Below, piece after piece: positions 17,056 through 24,919 of a stretch of 64,000 nt of DNA. The notes under the pieces are model-generated. The model saw only the letters and a program-made list of their open reading frames with translations, did no database searches and had not been told where the DNA came from. This DNA is from Flavobacterium silvaticum (GTDB taxonomy: Bacteria; Bacteroidota; Bacteroidia; Flavobacteriales; Flavobacteriaceae): NCBI RefSeq assembly GCF_012911565.1, contig NZ_JAAMPU010000108.1, positions 124,001 through 188,000 of the forward strand. The letters are read 5' to 3'. Position numbers and translations under genes: made by a program. The first letter of the stretch is position 1, and every line of letters begins with the position of its first letter.

Positions 17056-17173
17056 AATGGAATGATTAAAGGTTACGTCTTAAAAGTAAAAAACAGACGT
17101 TAGAGTAATCAGTGTCAATTCGTTAAAAAAAATATAAAACGGCTGAATTCAATTGACCATCGGTCCGGACAAT

Positions 17174-18088
17174 CTAACCTATCAGAAAATACCAAAAAGC
17201 CACAGTGAGCAACGACAGCGGAATTCCAATTCCCAACATCATTGACGCAAGTTTGGGTTTTAGTCCGTACTGATGGCATAAAACGCCGGCCGTGATCATG
17301 GGTGCCATGGCAGATTCAATGACTGAAACTCCTATTGTCTGTCCGGTTCCGCCGCAAATTTTGTAGTACAGCAGATAGAAAAACAGCGGCATCAGCATCA
17401 GTTTAAAAACCAATCCGAGAGAAAGAACGCCCCAATGGCTGCTTCTTCTTTGAATATTCAATTGCAATCCGACAGCTACCAAAGCCAAAGGTGAAACCGT
17501 ATTTCCGAGTTTTTGGAAAGCCGATTGGAAGATTTCGGGGAAATCAACCGATAAGATATTTAATGTCAATCCGACCACAAATGCCAAAAAAGGCGGGAAC
17601 TTCAGGATTCTTGAACCGACTGCATTCCAGGATACATTTCCCGAGGAATAAACAGATGCGACCAGAATTCCCAACGTTGCCATGACCATAAACGATCCGG
17701 GTTGGTCTACGATGATGGCGGTTTTCAAGCCTTCTTTTCCATACAGGGCTTCAATAATCGGGAAACCGACGAAAGAGGTATTCCCTAAACCGCACATAAG
17801 AACCAGGCAACCGGTGAGCTTTTTTGAAAAACCGAGCCATTTTCCTATAAGAAAGAAAAAAGCAAACGACAGGGCGAAACTGAGCCAACCGACTCCCAAC
17901 GGATATAAAAGTTCACTTGAAATCCTGATCTTGGGAATGTAATATAACGCAACGGCCGGAAGTGAAAAATAAATGACGAACTGGTTCAAAACCAGATGTG
18001 CATTAGGCGGAAACGTTTTGAAACGGCGCAGGATAACGCCGGAAATGAGGCACAGGAAAAGAAGCAGGATACTGTCCATGTACTGCAA
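17174..18088 (-). CDS. AEC (auxin efflux carrier) family transporter
   Basis: Inner-membrane carrier of 304 residues with about ten hydrophobic segments in two halves. Typical features are the N-terminal SILLLFLCLISGVILRRFKTFP, a middle CGLGNTSFVGFPIIEALYG (the conserved crossover region with polar Asn/Gly), and the C-terminal ESAMAPMITAGVLCHQYGLKP. Bacterial members export or import small organic acids; the substrate cannot be told. Starts at MQYMDS or three codons later at MDSILL. It is divergent from the Rrf2 regulator with 118 bp between, which makes it a candidate target. Confidence 0.9.
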   Translation of the reverse strand: MQYMDSILLLFLCLISGVILRRFKTFPPNAHLVLNQFVIYFSLPAVALYYIPKIRISSELLYPLGVGWLSFALSFAFFFLIGKWLGFSKKLTGCLVLMCGLGNTSFVGFPIIEALYGKEGLKTAIIVDQPGSFMVMATLGILVASVYSSGNVSWNAVGSRILKFPPFLAFVVGLTLNILSVDFPEIFQSAFQKLGNTVSPLALVAVGLQLNIQRRSSHWGVLSLGLVFKLMLMPLFFYLLYYKICGGTGQTIGVSVIESAMAPMITAGVLCHQYGLKPKLASMMLGIGIPLSLLTVAFWYFLIG

Positions 18089-18143
18089 AAATAGTCGTTT
18101 CTATAACTATGCAGTTCATCGATTTTAACTTTTTTTTGACAAA

Positions 18144-18176
18144 TTATCGATTAACGACCATATTTTATCGGTAAAA
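18144..18176. promoter_or_regulatory. Candidate operators between the AEC carrier and the Rrf2 regulator
   Basis: Two near-palindromes, TTATCGATTAA (18144-18154) and TTTTATCGGTAAAA (18163-18176), start 19 bp apart in the 118-bp divergent intergenic region. They could bind the Rrf2 dimer for autoregulation and control of the carrier; this is inference from position and symmetry. Confidence 0.45.
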
Positions 18177-18206
18177 TTGCAGTACCCAACTACAACCACA
18201 ACTGTT

Positions 18207-18614
18207 ATGATTTCTGGAAAATTTGCTATTTCACTACACATACTCACCTTGCTTTCGAGGCATTCCCATGAGTATCTGTCATCTGACCACATTGCCGAAA
18301 GCCTGAATATGAACCCTGTTCTTGTACGAAAGGAAATTGCCAATCTCAAACGTTTTGATATTGTCGAAAGCCGCGAAGGAAAAAACGGAGGAACCAGATT
18401 GTGCAAGCCTGCCGATGGGATTACGCTTGATGAGATTTTCCGGATGACATTCCAATCGGTATCGCTTGGTTTTTCCCGCAATAAGCCAAACCCGCGTTGC
18501 CCAATCGGACGAAAAATAAACAACAACCTCACCAGCTTATACAGCGACATAAACCACAAAGTAACACGACAACTGAGCGGCGTTTCACTATTGAATTTTG
18601 CCGACACCTTTTAA
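18207..18614 (+). CDS. Rrf2 family transcriptional regulator
   Basis: DNA-binding repressor-type protein of 135 residues. The N-terminal winged helix reads SGKFAISLHILTLLSRHSHEYLSSDHIAESLNMNPVLVRKEIANLKRFDIVESREGKNGGTRL, a clear Rrf2 match. Fe-S members carry three conserved Cys; here only two occur (LCKPADG and PRCPIG), so it is more like thiol- or metabolite-sensing YwnA-type members. ATG 18207 is preferred over a TTG ten codons upstream. Likely self-regulated with the divergent AEC carrier. Confidence 0.92.
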   Translation: MISGKFAISLHILTLLSRHSHEYLSSDHIAESLNMNPVLVRKEIANLKRFDIVESREGKNGGTRLCKPADGITLDEIFRMTFQSVSLGFSRNKPNPRCPIGRKINNNLTSLYSDINHKVTRQLSGVSLLNFADTF

Positions 18615-18648
18615 AACACAATTAAATTTCATAAGCCTGAAATTGGAA

Positions 18649-18680
18649 AACAGCCCCTGATTTGGTGGGCTGTTTTTTTT
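18649..18680 (+). terminator. Terminator of the Rrf2 gene
   Basis: Perfect 7-bp stem ACAGCCC/GGGCTGT, 10-base loop, eight T residues. Its position argues against a meaB start upstream of it. Confidence 0.9.
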
Positions 18681-18724
18681 GGTTCAATGCTTTTATACTA
18701 CCTTCGGGATTCAAATTACCAACC

Positions 18725-19813
18725 GTGGAGCCTGAAAAAAAAACTAGTGCATTGCAGGAAATTAAAGGTGTGGAATCTCCGGATAGCATCAATCCAAAGG
18801 CGACATCTTTTGTCGGGAAGAATAAATTCCCATCTGCCAATGAATTTACAGAAGGTATCTTTTCAGGAAACATTACTTACCTGAGCCGGGCCATTACCGT
18901 AATCGAAAGCACCAATCCGGCCCATTCAGATTTAGCCTCACAAATTATTACGGCCTGTCTCCCAAAGTCAGGAAACTCCATCCGCATTGGAATTACTGGC
19001 GTTCCAGGCGTTGGAAAAAGCACTTTTATAGAAGCGTTTGGAAAGCATCTGACAGCGCTCGGAAAAAAGGTGGCCGTGCTCGCTGTAGATCCCAGCAGTT
19101 CCATTTCCCACGGCAGCATTCTGGGCGATAAGACGCGAATGGAAGAATTGGTGAAAGACGAAAATGCCTACATCAGGCCGTCTGCTTCCGGGAAAACCTT
19201 GGGTGGCGTGGCCAGAAGCACACGCGAAACCATAACGCTTTGTGAGGCATTCGGGTTTGATGTGATCATAATCGAAACGGTCGGCGTAGGGCAATCTGAA
19301 ACCGCCGTTCATGCGATGACCGATTTTTTCCTGCTGCTCAAGATTTCAGGTGCCGGCGATGAATTACAAGGCATCAAGCGCGGCATTATGGAAATGGCAG
19401 ATTTGGTCGTAATCAATAAAGCCGATGGCGACAACATTAAAAAAGCGAAACTAGCCCGGACGGAATTTGAGCGGGCGTTGCACTTCTTTCCGCCACAGTC
19501 TTCAGGCTGGACGCCAAAAGCATTGACGGCAAGTGCTGTTACCCATGATGGAATTCCGGAAGTCTGGGAAACGATTTCAGATTATGTATCGCTGACCGAA
19601 TCCAATGGATACTTTTTGGAAAGACGCAATTTACAGGACTTGGAATGGCTCAGCCAAAGCCTTAAAGATCGATTGCTGCAACAGTTTGAACTGGATGCGA
19701 ACCTGAATGAATCGTTGGAACAAATGAAAAAAAAGGTTTTGGAAAAGAAAATTTCTCCTTTTATCGCGGCTTCACGATTACTCGAAGATTTCCTTAAAGG
19801 CCGAAAGCCCTAG
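18725..19813 (+). CDS. meaB: Methylmalonyl-CoA mutase-associated GTPase MeaB (ArgK)
   Basis: G3E-family GTPase that protects and reloads the B12 enzyme methylmalonyl-CoA mutase. It has Walker A GITGVPGVGKSTF, the switch/Mg motif VLAVDPSSSISHGSILGDKTRM, the Walker B region IIIETVGVGQSE and the base-recognition motif VVINKADGD. The longer frame from 18662 would start inside a terminator and has no ATG; GTG at 18725 gives VEPEKKTSALQEIKGVES..., a good MeaB N-terminus and 362 residues. No mutase subunit is nearby; a cobalamin adenosyltransferase lies 8 kb away. The TAG stop is the first three bases of an intergenic repeat. Confidence 0.93.
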   Translation: MEPEKKTSALQEIKGVESPDSINPKATSFVGKNKFPSANEFTEGIFSGNITYLSRAITVIESTNPAHSDLASQIITACLPKSGNSIRIGITGVPGVGKSTFIEAFGKHLTALGKKVAVLAVDPSSSISHGSILGDKTRMEELVKDENAYIRPSASGKTLGGVARSTRETITLCEAFGFDVIIIETVGVGQSETAVHAMTDFFLLLKISGAGDELQGIKRGIMEMADLVVINKADGDNIKKAKLARTEFERALHFFPPQSSGWTPKALTASAVTHDGIPEVWETISDYVSLTESNGYFLERRNLQDLEWLSQSLKDRLLQQFELDANLNESLEQMKKKVLEKKISPFIAASRLLEDFLKGRKP

Positions 19814-19953
19814 CCCGGATCGCAGCGATTAGCCTTTGAACGGATGGCGGCAGACGTTGCCTGAGCGGCGGGCGACCCTGGAAGCCCCGGCTGCGAAGTT
19901 GCAACGACGCTGACAAACGGAAAAGCTAAAAGCGCAGAGCCGGAAACAGCTCC
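19811..19953 (+). repeat. GC-rich structured intergenic repeat that begins with the meaB stop codon
   Basis: The stretch starts TAGCCCGGATCGCAGCG and ends CCGGAAACAGCTCC, with inner AGCCTTTG and CGGAAAAGC segments able to pair, so an outer CCGG/CCGG and an inner stem are possible. It is richer in G+C than its surroundings and non-coding. The layout matches a dispersed flavobacterial element I remember (TAGCCCCGATTGAAGCGG ... GCGGGA ... AGCTCC), which may correspond to the Rfam Flavo-1 motif. Confidence 0.6.
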
Positions 19954-19956
19954 AGA

Positions 19957-20184
19957 TTATTCTTCGTAACGCGCTACTTCCCTATCATAAAACTCGTTTG
20001 CCATTGCTACGAGCCTTTCCATTTCTTCCTGGAGTTCGGCTTCTTCATCTTCTTCTACCTCGTCGATTATTTCAATTTCGTCATCTTTGAGGTTGATGAT
20101 GAAACGCGGATATTCGAGGTGGATGATAAAAATATCTTCCGGAAAATCTGTATTGTCGCCGAGGACGAATTTTGGTAGAGTCAT
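19957..20184 (-). CDS. Small acidic protein, unknown
   Basis: A 75-residue soluble protein with no signal. The first half is beta-rich (LPKFVLGDNTDFPEDIFIIHLEYPRFIINLKDDEIEIID) and the second is an acidic helix (EVEEDEEAELQEEMERLVAMANEFYDREVARYEE). About a third of residues are Glu or Asp. I recognise no domain; I believe close homologues occur in other Flavobacteriaceae. It lies just upstream of the MATE gene (17 bp gap), likely in one transcript. Confidence 0.75.
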   Translation of the reverse strand: MTLPKFVLGDNTDFPEDIFIIHLEYPRFIINLKDDEIEIIDEVEEDEEAELQEEMERLVAMANEFYDREVARYEE

Positions 20185-20196
20185 TTGATCGGATGG

Positions 20197-20225
20197 TTGG
20201 ATTATTGGACTTTTGGATTATTGGA
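20197..20225. repeat. 13-bp direct repeat covering the 3' end of the MATE gene
   Basis: TTGGATTATTGGA occurs at 20197-20209 and again at 20213-20225. The MATE stop codon (20202-20204) and its last six codons are inside this repeat. Confidence 0.9.
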
Positions 20226-21593
20226 AACTACCGATAATCTCTTTGTGACGTAATTGAAGCGAAGGTACAAAAATACCGACGCACAAGCCAAAGCTGCGAG
20301 CAGTCCGATCCATACGCCCTGAGCTTCCAGATTGGTCCTGAGGCCGAGATAATACGACAACGGAAACCCGACAACCCAATACGATGCAAACGCAATGTAC
20401 ATAGGAATTTTTACGTCCTGAACGCCGCGCAAAGCCCCGAGGACAACCGTCTGTACGCCGTCAAAAAGTTGGAAAAGTGCTGCAATGATAAGCAATTTTG
20501 CGGCAATTTCAACAACGTGCTCGTTTTCTACCTGATGCTGGGTGTTGTGCAAATCGAGGAATAATGCGGGTAATGCCTGATTGAAAACGATAAAGATAAG
20601 CGCAAACGCGAATTCAACGATCAGGGCCAATAAAAACACCGAACGCGCGATGCGGATCAATCCCGGAATATCTGAAATTCCCTTTTGGTTGCTCACGCGG
20701 ATAGTTCCGGCGACACTGATTCCCATAGCGAACATGTAGGTTGTGGTGGCGATGGTCAACGCGATTTCATTCGCCGCCTGGCTTGCCGTACCAATGATTC
20801 CGCAAAGCCAGATCGCAGAAGTGAACAACGCGACTTCAAACAGCATCTGCATTCCGGAAGGCAAACCTAACCCGATGATTTTTTTGGTCATTCCCGACTT
20901 CAATTCCGAAAAGGAAAAATCGTGGAAATATTCTTTGAGCTTACTTCTTTTAGCCAACAGCAAGTGCATGAAAACGACCATCGCGATACGTGAAATCACG
21001 GTTCCGATAGCGGCTCCGGTGACGCCCATTTTTGGGAAAATCCAGATGCCGTAGATCAGGAAATAATTAAGCGGGATATGGATGATGTTGGACATGACGA
21101 TAGCATACATGGGGTATTTGGTCATGGACATACCATCGGCGAATTGTTTGTAGCCCTGATAAGCAATGGCAGGAATCAATGAAAAAGCGACCCAACCGAG
21201 ATATGGTGTTGCCAGTTCGATGACAGCTTCAGGTTGTCCCATAAAATGCATCAGCGGTTTACAAAAGAAGACTGCGACAAAAAGAATCACACCCATTAAA
21301 GTAGAAAGTACCAATCCGTGATGGAAAGCTGATTTGATCTGGCCATGGTCGTTTTCCGCATCGGCCTGTGCTACGATTGGCGTAATAGCCGTTGAAAATC
21401 CGATTCCGATTGACATGGCAACGAACACAAAACTGTTGCCCAGTGAAACCGCAGCGAGTTCGGCAACACCTAACCTGCCAACCATCAGTTTATCCACAAT
21501 ACCAATAAGCGTGTGTCCGAGCATGCCTAAAATGACCGGATAAGCCAGTTTAAGGTTATATGAAAACTCTTTGGTGTAGTTTGAAAGTGCCAT
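20202..21593 (-). CDS. MATE family multidrug/sodium antiporter (NorM-like)
   Basis: Inner-membrane efflux pump of 463 residues with about 12 hydrophobic segments in two six-helix bundles. Recognisable parts are the N-terminal AYPVILGMLGHTLIGIVDKLMVGRLGVAELAAVSLGNS, the loop region MGQPEAVIELATPYLGW, and the second half GLPSGMQMLFEVALFTSAIWLCGIIG...AANEIALTIATTTYMFAMGISVAGTIRVSNQKG. It exports cationic drugs or metabolites with Na+ or H+. The C-terminal tail SNNPKVQ is encoded by an intergenic-type repeat, so it is probably not functional. Confidence 0.95.
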   Translation of the reverse strand: MALSNYTKEFSYNLKLAYPVILGMLGHTLIGIVDKLMVGRLGVAELAAVSLGNSFVFVAMSIGIGFSTAITPIVAQADAENDHGQIKSAFHHGLVLSTLMGVILFVAVFFCKPLMHFMGQPEAVIELATPYLGWVAFSLIPAIAYQGYKQFADGMSMTKYPMYAIVMSNIIHIPLNYFLIYGIWIFPKMGVTGAAIGTVISRIAMVVFMHLLLAKRSKLKEYFHDFSFSELKSGMTKKIIGLGLPSGMQMLFEVALFTSAIWLCGIIGTASQAANEIALTIATTTYMFAMGISVAGTIRVSNQKGISDIPGLIRIARSVFLLALIVEFAFALIFIVFNQALPALFLDLHNTQHQVENEHVVEIAAKLLIIAALFQLFDGVQTVVLGALRGVQDVKIPMYIAFASYWVVGFPLSYYLGLRTNLEAQGVWIGLLAALACASVFLYLRFNYVTKRLSVVSNNPKVQ

Positions 21594-21717
21594 AATTTGA
21601 AATCGGGTGCAAAGGTAGGCTGAATATCCGGATGCGGCATCATAGGTAAAAAACTGTTTTTCAAAAGATTGGATTTTAATCAGAAATTACCCTATAAAAT
21701 TTAAGCGATATCGTGTA

Positions 21718-21739
21718 AAGCCGCTACTGATGCGGCTTT
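21718..21739 (+). terminator. Terminator-like hairpin upstream of the outer-membrane barrel gene
   Basis: Perfect 8-bp stem AAAGCCGC/GCGGCTTT with a 6-base loop. No + strand gene lies upstream, and the T tract is short (TTTTAAATTT). It may end an unannotated small RNA or act on the leader of the next gene. Confidence 0.55.
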
Positions 21740-21777
21740 TAAATTTGTATCACTAACAAGGCGAAACACTATCGCCT
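21740..21777 (+). promoter_or_regulatory. -7 box and leader hairpin of the outer-membrane barrel gene
   Basis: TAAATTTG (21740-21747) matches TAnnTTTG. The resulting leader holds a second stem, AGGCGA/TCGCCT (21759-21777), ending 15 bases before the ATG, where it could affect ribosome access. Confidence 0.5.
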
Positions 21778-21792
21778 CAAAAAACTCAACTC

Positions 21793-22353
21793 ATGAAATT
21801 GCAATCAGTAAAAAAACTGTTGATGTCCCTCGCCTTGGTCCTGGGAGTTTCAACCTTGGTTTCGGCACAGGATACGGCAGGAAGCGATGCGAATTACGAT
21901 AAAGGTTTCCGCCTCGGTTTCGGGGTTAGTCCCGGATATGTTTTTGATGACCCGTATGGTTTCGCATTAGGTGGAGACGTTCGTTTACAATATGATTTTT
22001 CCAAAAGATATTCGGTCACGCTGACTACAGGTTACGATCATTTTTTCGCAGACGATTACAACAACATCCCGACCAGAGACCTCGGAATGATTCCCGTCAA
22101 AGCCGGTTTCAAAGCGTTCTTCTGGGAAGACCAGTTCTATGTGATGGGAGAAGCGGGTGCCGCGATTCCGGTCACTAAAGGATATGATGATGTATCTGCG
22201 GTGCTCTCGCCAAGTATAGGATGGGCTAATAAATCATTCGATTTGAGCCTGAGATACGAATATTATTCAGATGTACCGACAATCAGGAATAACGATTACC
22301 GCAACGGCACCGGTCAGATTGCCCTGCGGTTTGCCTATGGATTCAGGCTTTAA
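21793..22353 (+). CDS. Outer-membrane beta-barrel protein
   Basis: A 186-residue exported protein with signal peptide (KKLLMSLALVLGVSTLVSAQ). The mature part shows alternating strands typical of an eight-stranded barrel: FRLGFGVSPGYVF, YGFALGGDVRLQYDFSKRYSVTLTTGYDHFF, LGMIPVKAGFKAFFWEDQFYVMGEAGAAIPV, LSPSIGWANKSFDLSLRYEYYSD and a C-terminal strand QIALRFAYGFRL ending near an aromatic. Function unknown; small barrels of this kind are porin-like or structural. Monocistronic with its own terminator. Confidence 0.9.
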   Translation: MKLQSVKKLLMSLALVLGVSTLVSAQDTAGSDANYDKGFRLGFGVSPGYVFDDPYGFALGGDVRLQYDFSKRYSVTLTTGYDHFFADDYNNIPTRDLGMIPVKAGFKAFFWEDQFYVMGEAGAAIPVTKGYDDVSAVLSPSIGWANKSFDLSLRYEYYSDVPTIRNNDYRNGTGQIALRFAYGFRL

Positions 22354-22375
22354 GGATTCAAAACACCAAAACGGA

Positions 22376-22403
22376 AGAAGCTGCTTTAGGGCAGCTTTTT
22401 TTT
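22376..22403 (+). terminator. Terminator of the outer-membrane barrel gene
   Basis: Stem AAGCTGC/GCAGCTT, 6-base loop, then eight or more T residues. Confidence 0.93.
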
Positions 22404-22435
22404 ATTGTTCGAACTTTAATAACTCTAGTTGAACT

Positions 22436-22456
22436 GTTAACCGTTAACTGTTAACC
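22436..22456 (+). repeat. Heptamer repeat at the ppk2 stop codon
   Basis: Three units of GTTAACC/T at 22436-22442, 22443-22449 and 22450-22456. The PPK2 stop codon (22458-22460, minus strand) is one base away. Confidence 0.9.
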
Positions 22457-22457
22457 A

Positions 22458-23339
22458 TTACCCCTCACCTTCCAACTGCTTTTTGTATTCGGCCACATTC
22501 GCCTTGATTTCGTCATCGAGTTCCGGATTTTTGATGTCTTTGTATTTCTGGAGTTCTTCGAGGATTATTTTCCCGACGATGTATCGGGCCGATGGTTTAT
22601 CATCTGCTGGAACCACAAACCACGGTGCATAATCCTCCGACGTATTGTTGATGGCATCTTCATAACACTTTTGGTAATCGTCCCAACGTTCCCGTTCCTT
22701 TAAATCGCCTGCGGAAAATTTCCAGTTGTGTTTTTCTTCTTCCAGCCGACGCAATAAACGCTGGCGCTGTTCTTCCTTGGACAGATGCAGGAAGAATTTA
22801 AGCACGATGGTTCCGTTTGAAGCGATGTGTTTTTCAAAATTGCGGATCGATTTGAACCGTTGCTCCCAGAATGTATCGTCTATGTCTTTTACAGAAGTGA
22901 CCGACGGAATCCGCTCGTTTAAAATATATTCCGGATGCACCCGCGTCACAAGCACATTTTCATAATGCGTCCGGTTGAAAACGGCAATTTTGCCACGTTC
23001 GGGAAGCGCGAGGTAATGACGCCACAGGTAATCGTGTTCGAGTTCGGTAGTATTCGGCGTCTTGAAACTATGGACGACGACACCGCGCGGATTTATCTCT
23101 TTAAAAACCTCACGGATCAGGCTGTCCTTACCGGATGTGTCCATTCCCTGAAGGCAGATAAGAACGCCGTAATGGTCGTCAGCATACATCTTATCTTGTA
23201 TTTTACTGAGCTTTTCGCGTACTTCGGCGAGTTCATTTTCGATTTCGGCTTCGTCTGCAGAAAGCTGCAGCAACGTATCTGTGGACTTGAGTTTCAGTTT
23301 GGACGTTATCTTGAAATCATCGGGATTGATCTTTTTCAT
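22458..23339 (-). CDS. Polyphosphate kinase 2 family protein
   Basis: Uses polyphosphate to phosphorylate nucleotides (or the reverse); 293 residues, soluble. The P-loop is GVLICLQGMDTSGKDSLIREVF, followed by the conserved PRGVVVHSFKTPNTTELEHDYLWRHY and the Walker B/lid region IAVFNRTHYENVLVTRVHP. The lid and C-terminal part show KERERWDDYQKCYEDAINNTSEDYAPWFVVPADDK. The one-domain form and sequence fit the class I/III PPK2 group; whether it prefers AMP, ADP or GDP cannot be read. Monocistronic. Confidence 0.93.
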   Translation of the reverse strand: MKKINPDDFKITSKLKLKSTDTLLQLSADEAEIENELAEVREKLSKIQDKMYADDHYGVLICLQGMDTSGKDSLIREVFKEINPRGVVVHSFKTPNTTELEHDYLWRHYLALPERGKIAVFNRTHYENVLVTRVHPEYILNERIPSVTSVKDIDDTFWEQRFKSIRNFEKHIASNGTIVLKFFLHLSKEEQRQRLLRRLEEEKHNWKFSAGDLKERERWDDYQKCYEDAINNTSEDYAPWFVVPADDKPSARYIVGKIILEELQKYKDIKNPELDDEIKANVAEYKKQLEGEG

Positions 23340-23392
23340 GGTTGGCTTGTTTACTTAAATGTACTACATTCGGGCAAAGCATATGGAAGGTT

Positions 23393-24223
23393 ATGGAAAA
23401 AATCACACTCGATGTAGTATATACCCTTGCCGGAATCGGATCCTCCTCGGGATTATATTTTGATCACGACCGATTGTTTGTAATTTCTGACAATGCTTCC
23501 GTTTTGTACCGATATGTACCGAAAGATGATACGGTTTCACAAATTCCGCTATATGCTGCTGCCGTTTGCGAGAACATTCCCAAAAAAGATAAACCGGACC
23601 TTGAAGCGCTTGCCTTTCACGATGGATTGCTGTATGCTTTCGGTTCCGGATCTACTTTTAAGCGAAATCGTTTGTTCTGTATCGATGTCAAAACGGAATC
23701 GGTCACATCCCACGACCTCACACTTCTGTATCAGAGAATGCGTACGGTTTCAGGAATAGACGTACATAATTTCAATATCGAAGGCGGTTTTTGGGCTAAT
23801 GGAAACTGGTTCTTGTTCCAGCGCGGCAACGGGAATCTGGCTAAAAATGGCTTTTTCAGCATTGACGACCTTTTCCATACTTCTGCCACGGTTGTTTTTT
23901 ATGAGATGGAATTGCCTGACATCAATGGATTCGGTTCTGGCTTTACCGATGCTGTTATGGTCGATGGCGATTGCTGGTTCCTGGCTTCTGCCGAAAATTC
24001 CGCATCGACATATGACGATGGCGATGTAGCCGGAAGTGCCATTGGCCGACTGAATCTGGAAACCGGAAAACTGACAGACTTTACCATTATTTCTGACGAC
24101 CATAAGTTTGAAGGATTGAGTTTTTACGCTTCAGGTTTGGGAAGTGTTTCATTTTTGCTTTGTGAAGACAATGATTCCGATGTTCTTGAAGCCCGGATAT
24201 ATGAGCTGAAAATCTCTCATTGA
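23393..24223 (+). CDS. Conserved cytoplasmic protein, probable beta-propeller (DUF6929-like)
   Basis: A 276-residue protein with no signal peptide at the chosen ATG (MEKITLDVVYTLAGIGSSSGLYF). Recurring beta segments such as LFVISDNASVLYRY, LLYAFGSGSTFKRNRLFCIDV, WFLFQRGNGN and KFEGLSFYASGLGSVSFLLCEDND suggest a propeller or other repeated beta fold. I think it belongs to a DUF6929-type family, from memory only. It is 53 bp divergent from the PPK2 gene and overlaps the next gene by one base (TGATG), so those two are translationally coupled. Function unknown. Confidence 0.8.
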   Translation: MEKITLDVVYTLAGIGSSSGLYFDHDRLFVISDNASVLYRYVPKDDTVSQIPLYAAAVCENIPKKDKPDLEALAFHDGLLYAFGSGSTFKRNRLFCIDVKTESVTSHDLTLLYQRMRTVSGIDVHNFNIEGGFWANGNWFLFQRGNGNLAKNGFFSIDDLFHTSATVVFYEMELPDINGFGSGFTDAVMVDGDCWFLASAENSASTYDDGDVAGSAIGRLNLETGKLTDFTIISDDHKFEGLSFYASGLGSVSFLLCEDNDSDVLEARIYELKISH

Positions 24224-24804
24224 TGGAAAATCTCACGTTTACGCTTCAGGTCATCACTGTAGATTTCTTTCTCGCTTACGGACTGTATTCCCTGTTATAC
24301 CTTGCCTGCCGGATTTTCATCACGAACCCGATTCTCGAAAAAATCGATGTGGAATCGACCAAACTCATTTCCTTGATCGGAATTGTATATGGTGTTCTTT
24401 GGCTGATTGGTTTGGGAATAATCCTTACTTCGTCCGCAGAACAAGACTTGTACGATGTCAAAAACCGGATTTTCGGGAAATATTGGTTTGGCTATTGGAT
24501 TCAACCGTTTTTATGGATTTTGATAACACAACTCCTTAGGTTCATAAAAATACGTCGCAACATACTTTCACGACTTACCGCTGCTTTCTTTTTGATGCTG
24601 TCGATTGAACGAATCATTATCATTATAACTTCTTTGCATCGGGATTACCTGCCAAGTTCATGGACCATGTATTCGGACGCAGGAATTTATCCGTCCAATT
24701 TCTTTTTGGGCATGTTGATGAAGGTTTTCCTGTTCCTGTTTTTTGTGGCATCGTATTATTATTTAAAAATATTTTCAAAAAAAAATAAAATTTTAAACAA
24801 CTGA
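24223..24804 (+). CDS. Four- or five-helix membrane protein, unknown
   Basis: A 193-residue inner-membrane protein with hydrophobic segments near residues 7-30, 48-70, 90-108, 116-137 and 160-182. Between helices 2 and 3 is a soluble loop SSAEQDLYDVKNRIFGKYWFGYW, and later SLHRDYLPSSWTMYSDAGIYPSNFF. The tail is strongly basic (KIFSKKNKILNN). No family recognised. It overlaps the stop of the propeller-like gene by one base (TGATG), so the two probably work together. Confidence 0.78.
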   Translation: MENLTFTLQVITVDFFLAYGLYSLLYLACRIFITNPILEKIDVESTKLISLIGIVYGVLWLIGLGIILTSSAEQDLYDVKNRIFGKYWFGYWIQPFLWILITQLLRFIKIRRNILSRLTAAFFLMLSIERIIIIITSLHRDYLPSSWTMYSDAGIYPSNFFLGMLMKVFLFLFFVASYYYLKIFSKKNKILNN

Positions 24805-24919
24805 AAATCAATAATTAAAACTAAAAAAAAGAAGCTCGGGCGCAAAAAAAGCAAAAAATTTTTAAACCTCTTTCCAACCTTTTTGCAACAATTGTACTCT
24901 ATCTAAAAAAGCACTCTTC

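Noticed and set aside
18662..18724. Longer N-terminus for MeaB
   Set aside because: Its first codons are the Rrf2 terminator; no ATG and no conserved residues there, while GTG at 18725 gives a proper MeaB start.
24220..24225. TTG start one codon before the membrane-protein ATG
   Set aside because: ATG 24223 overlaps the upstream stop as TGATG, the usual coupling arrangement.
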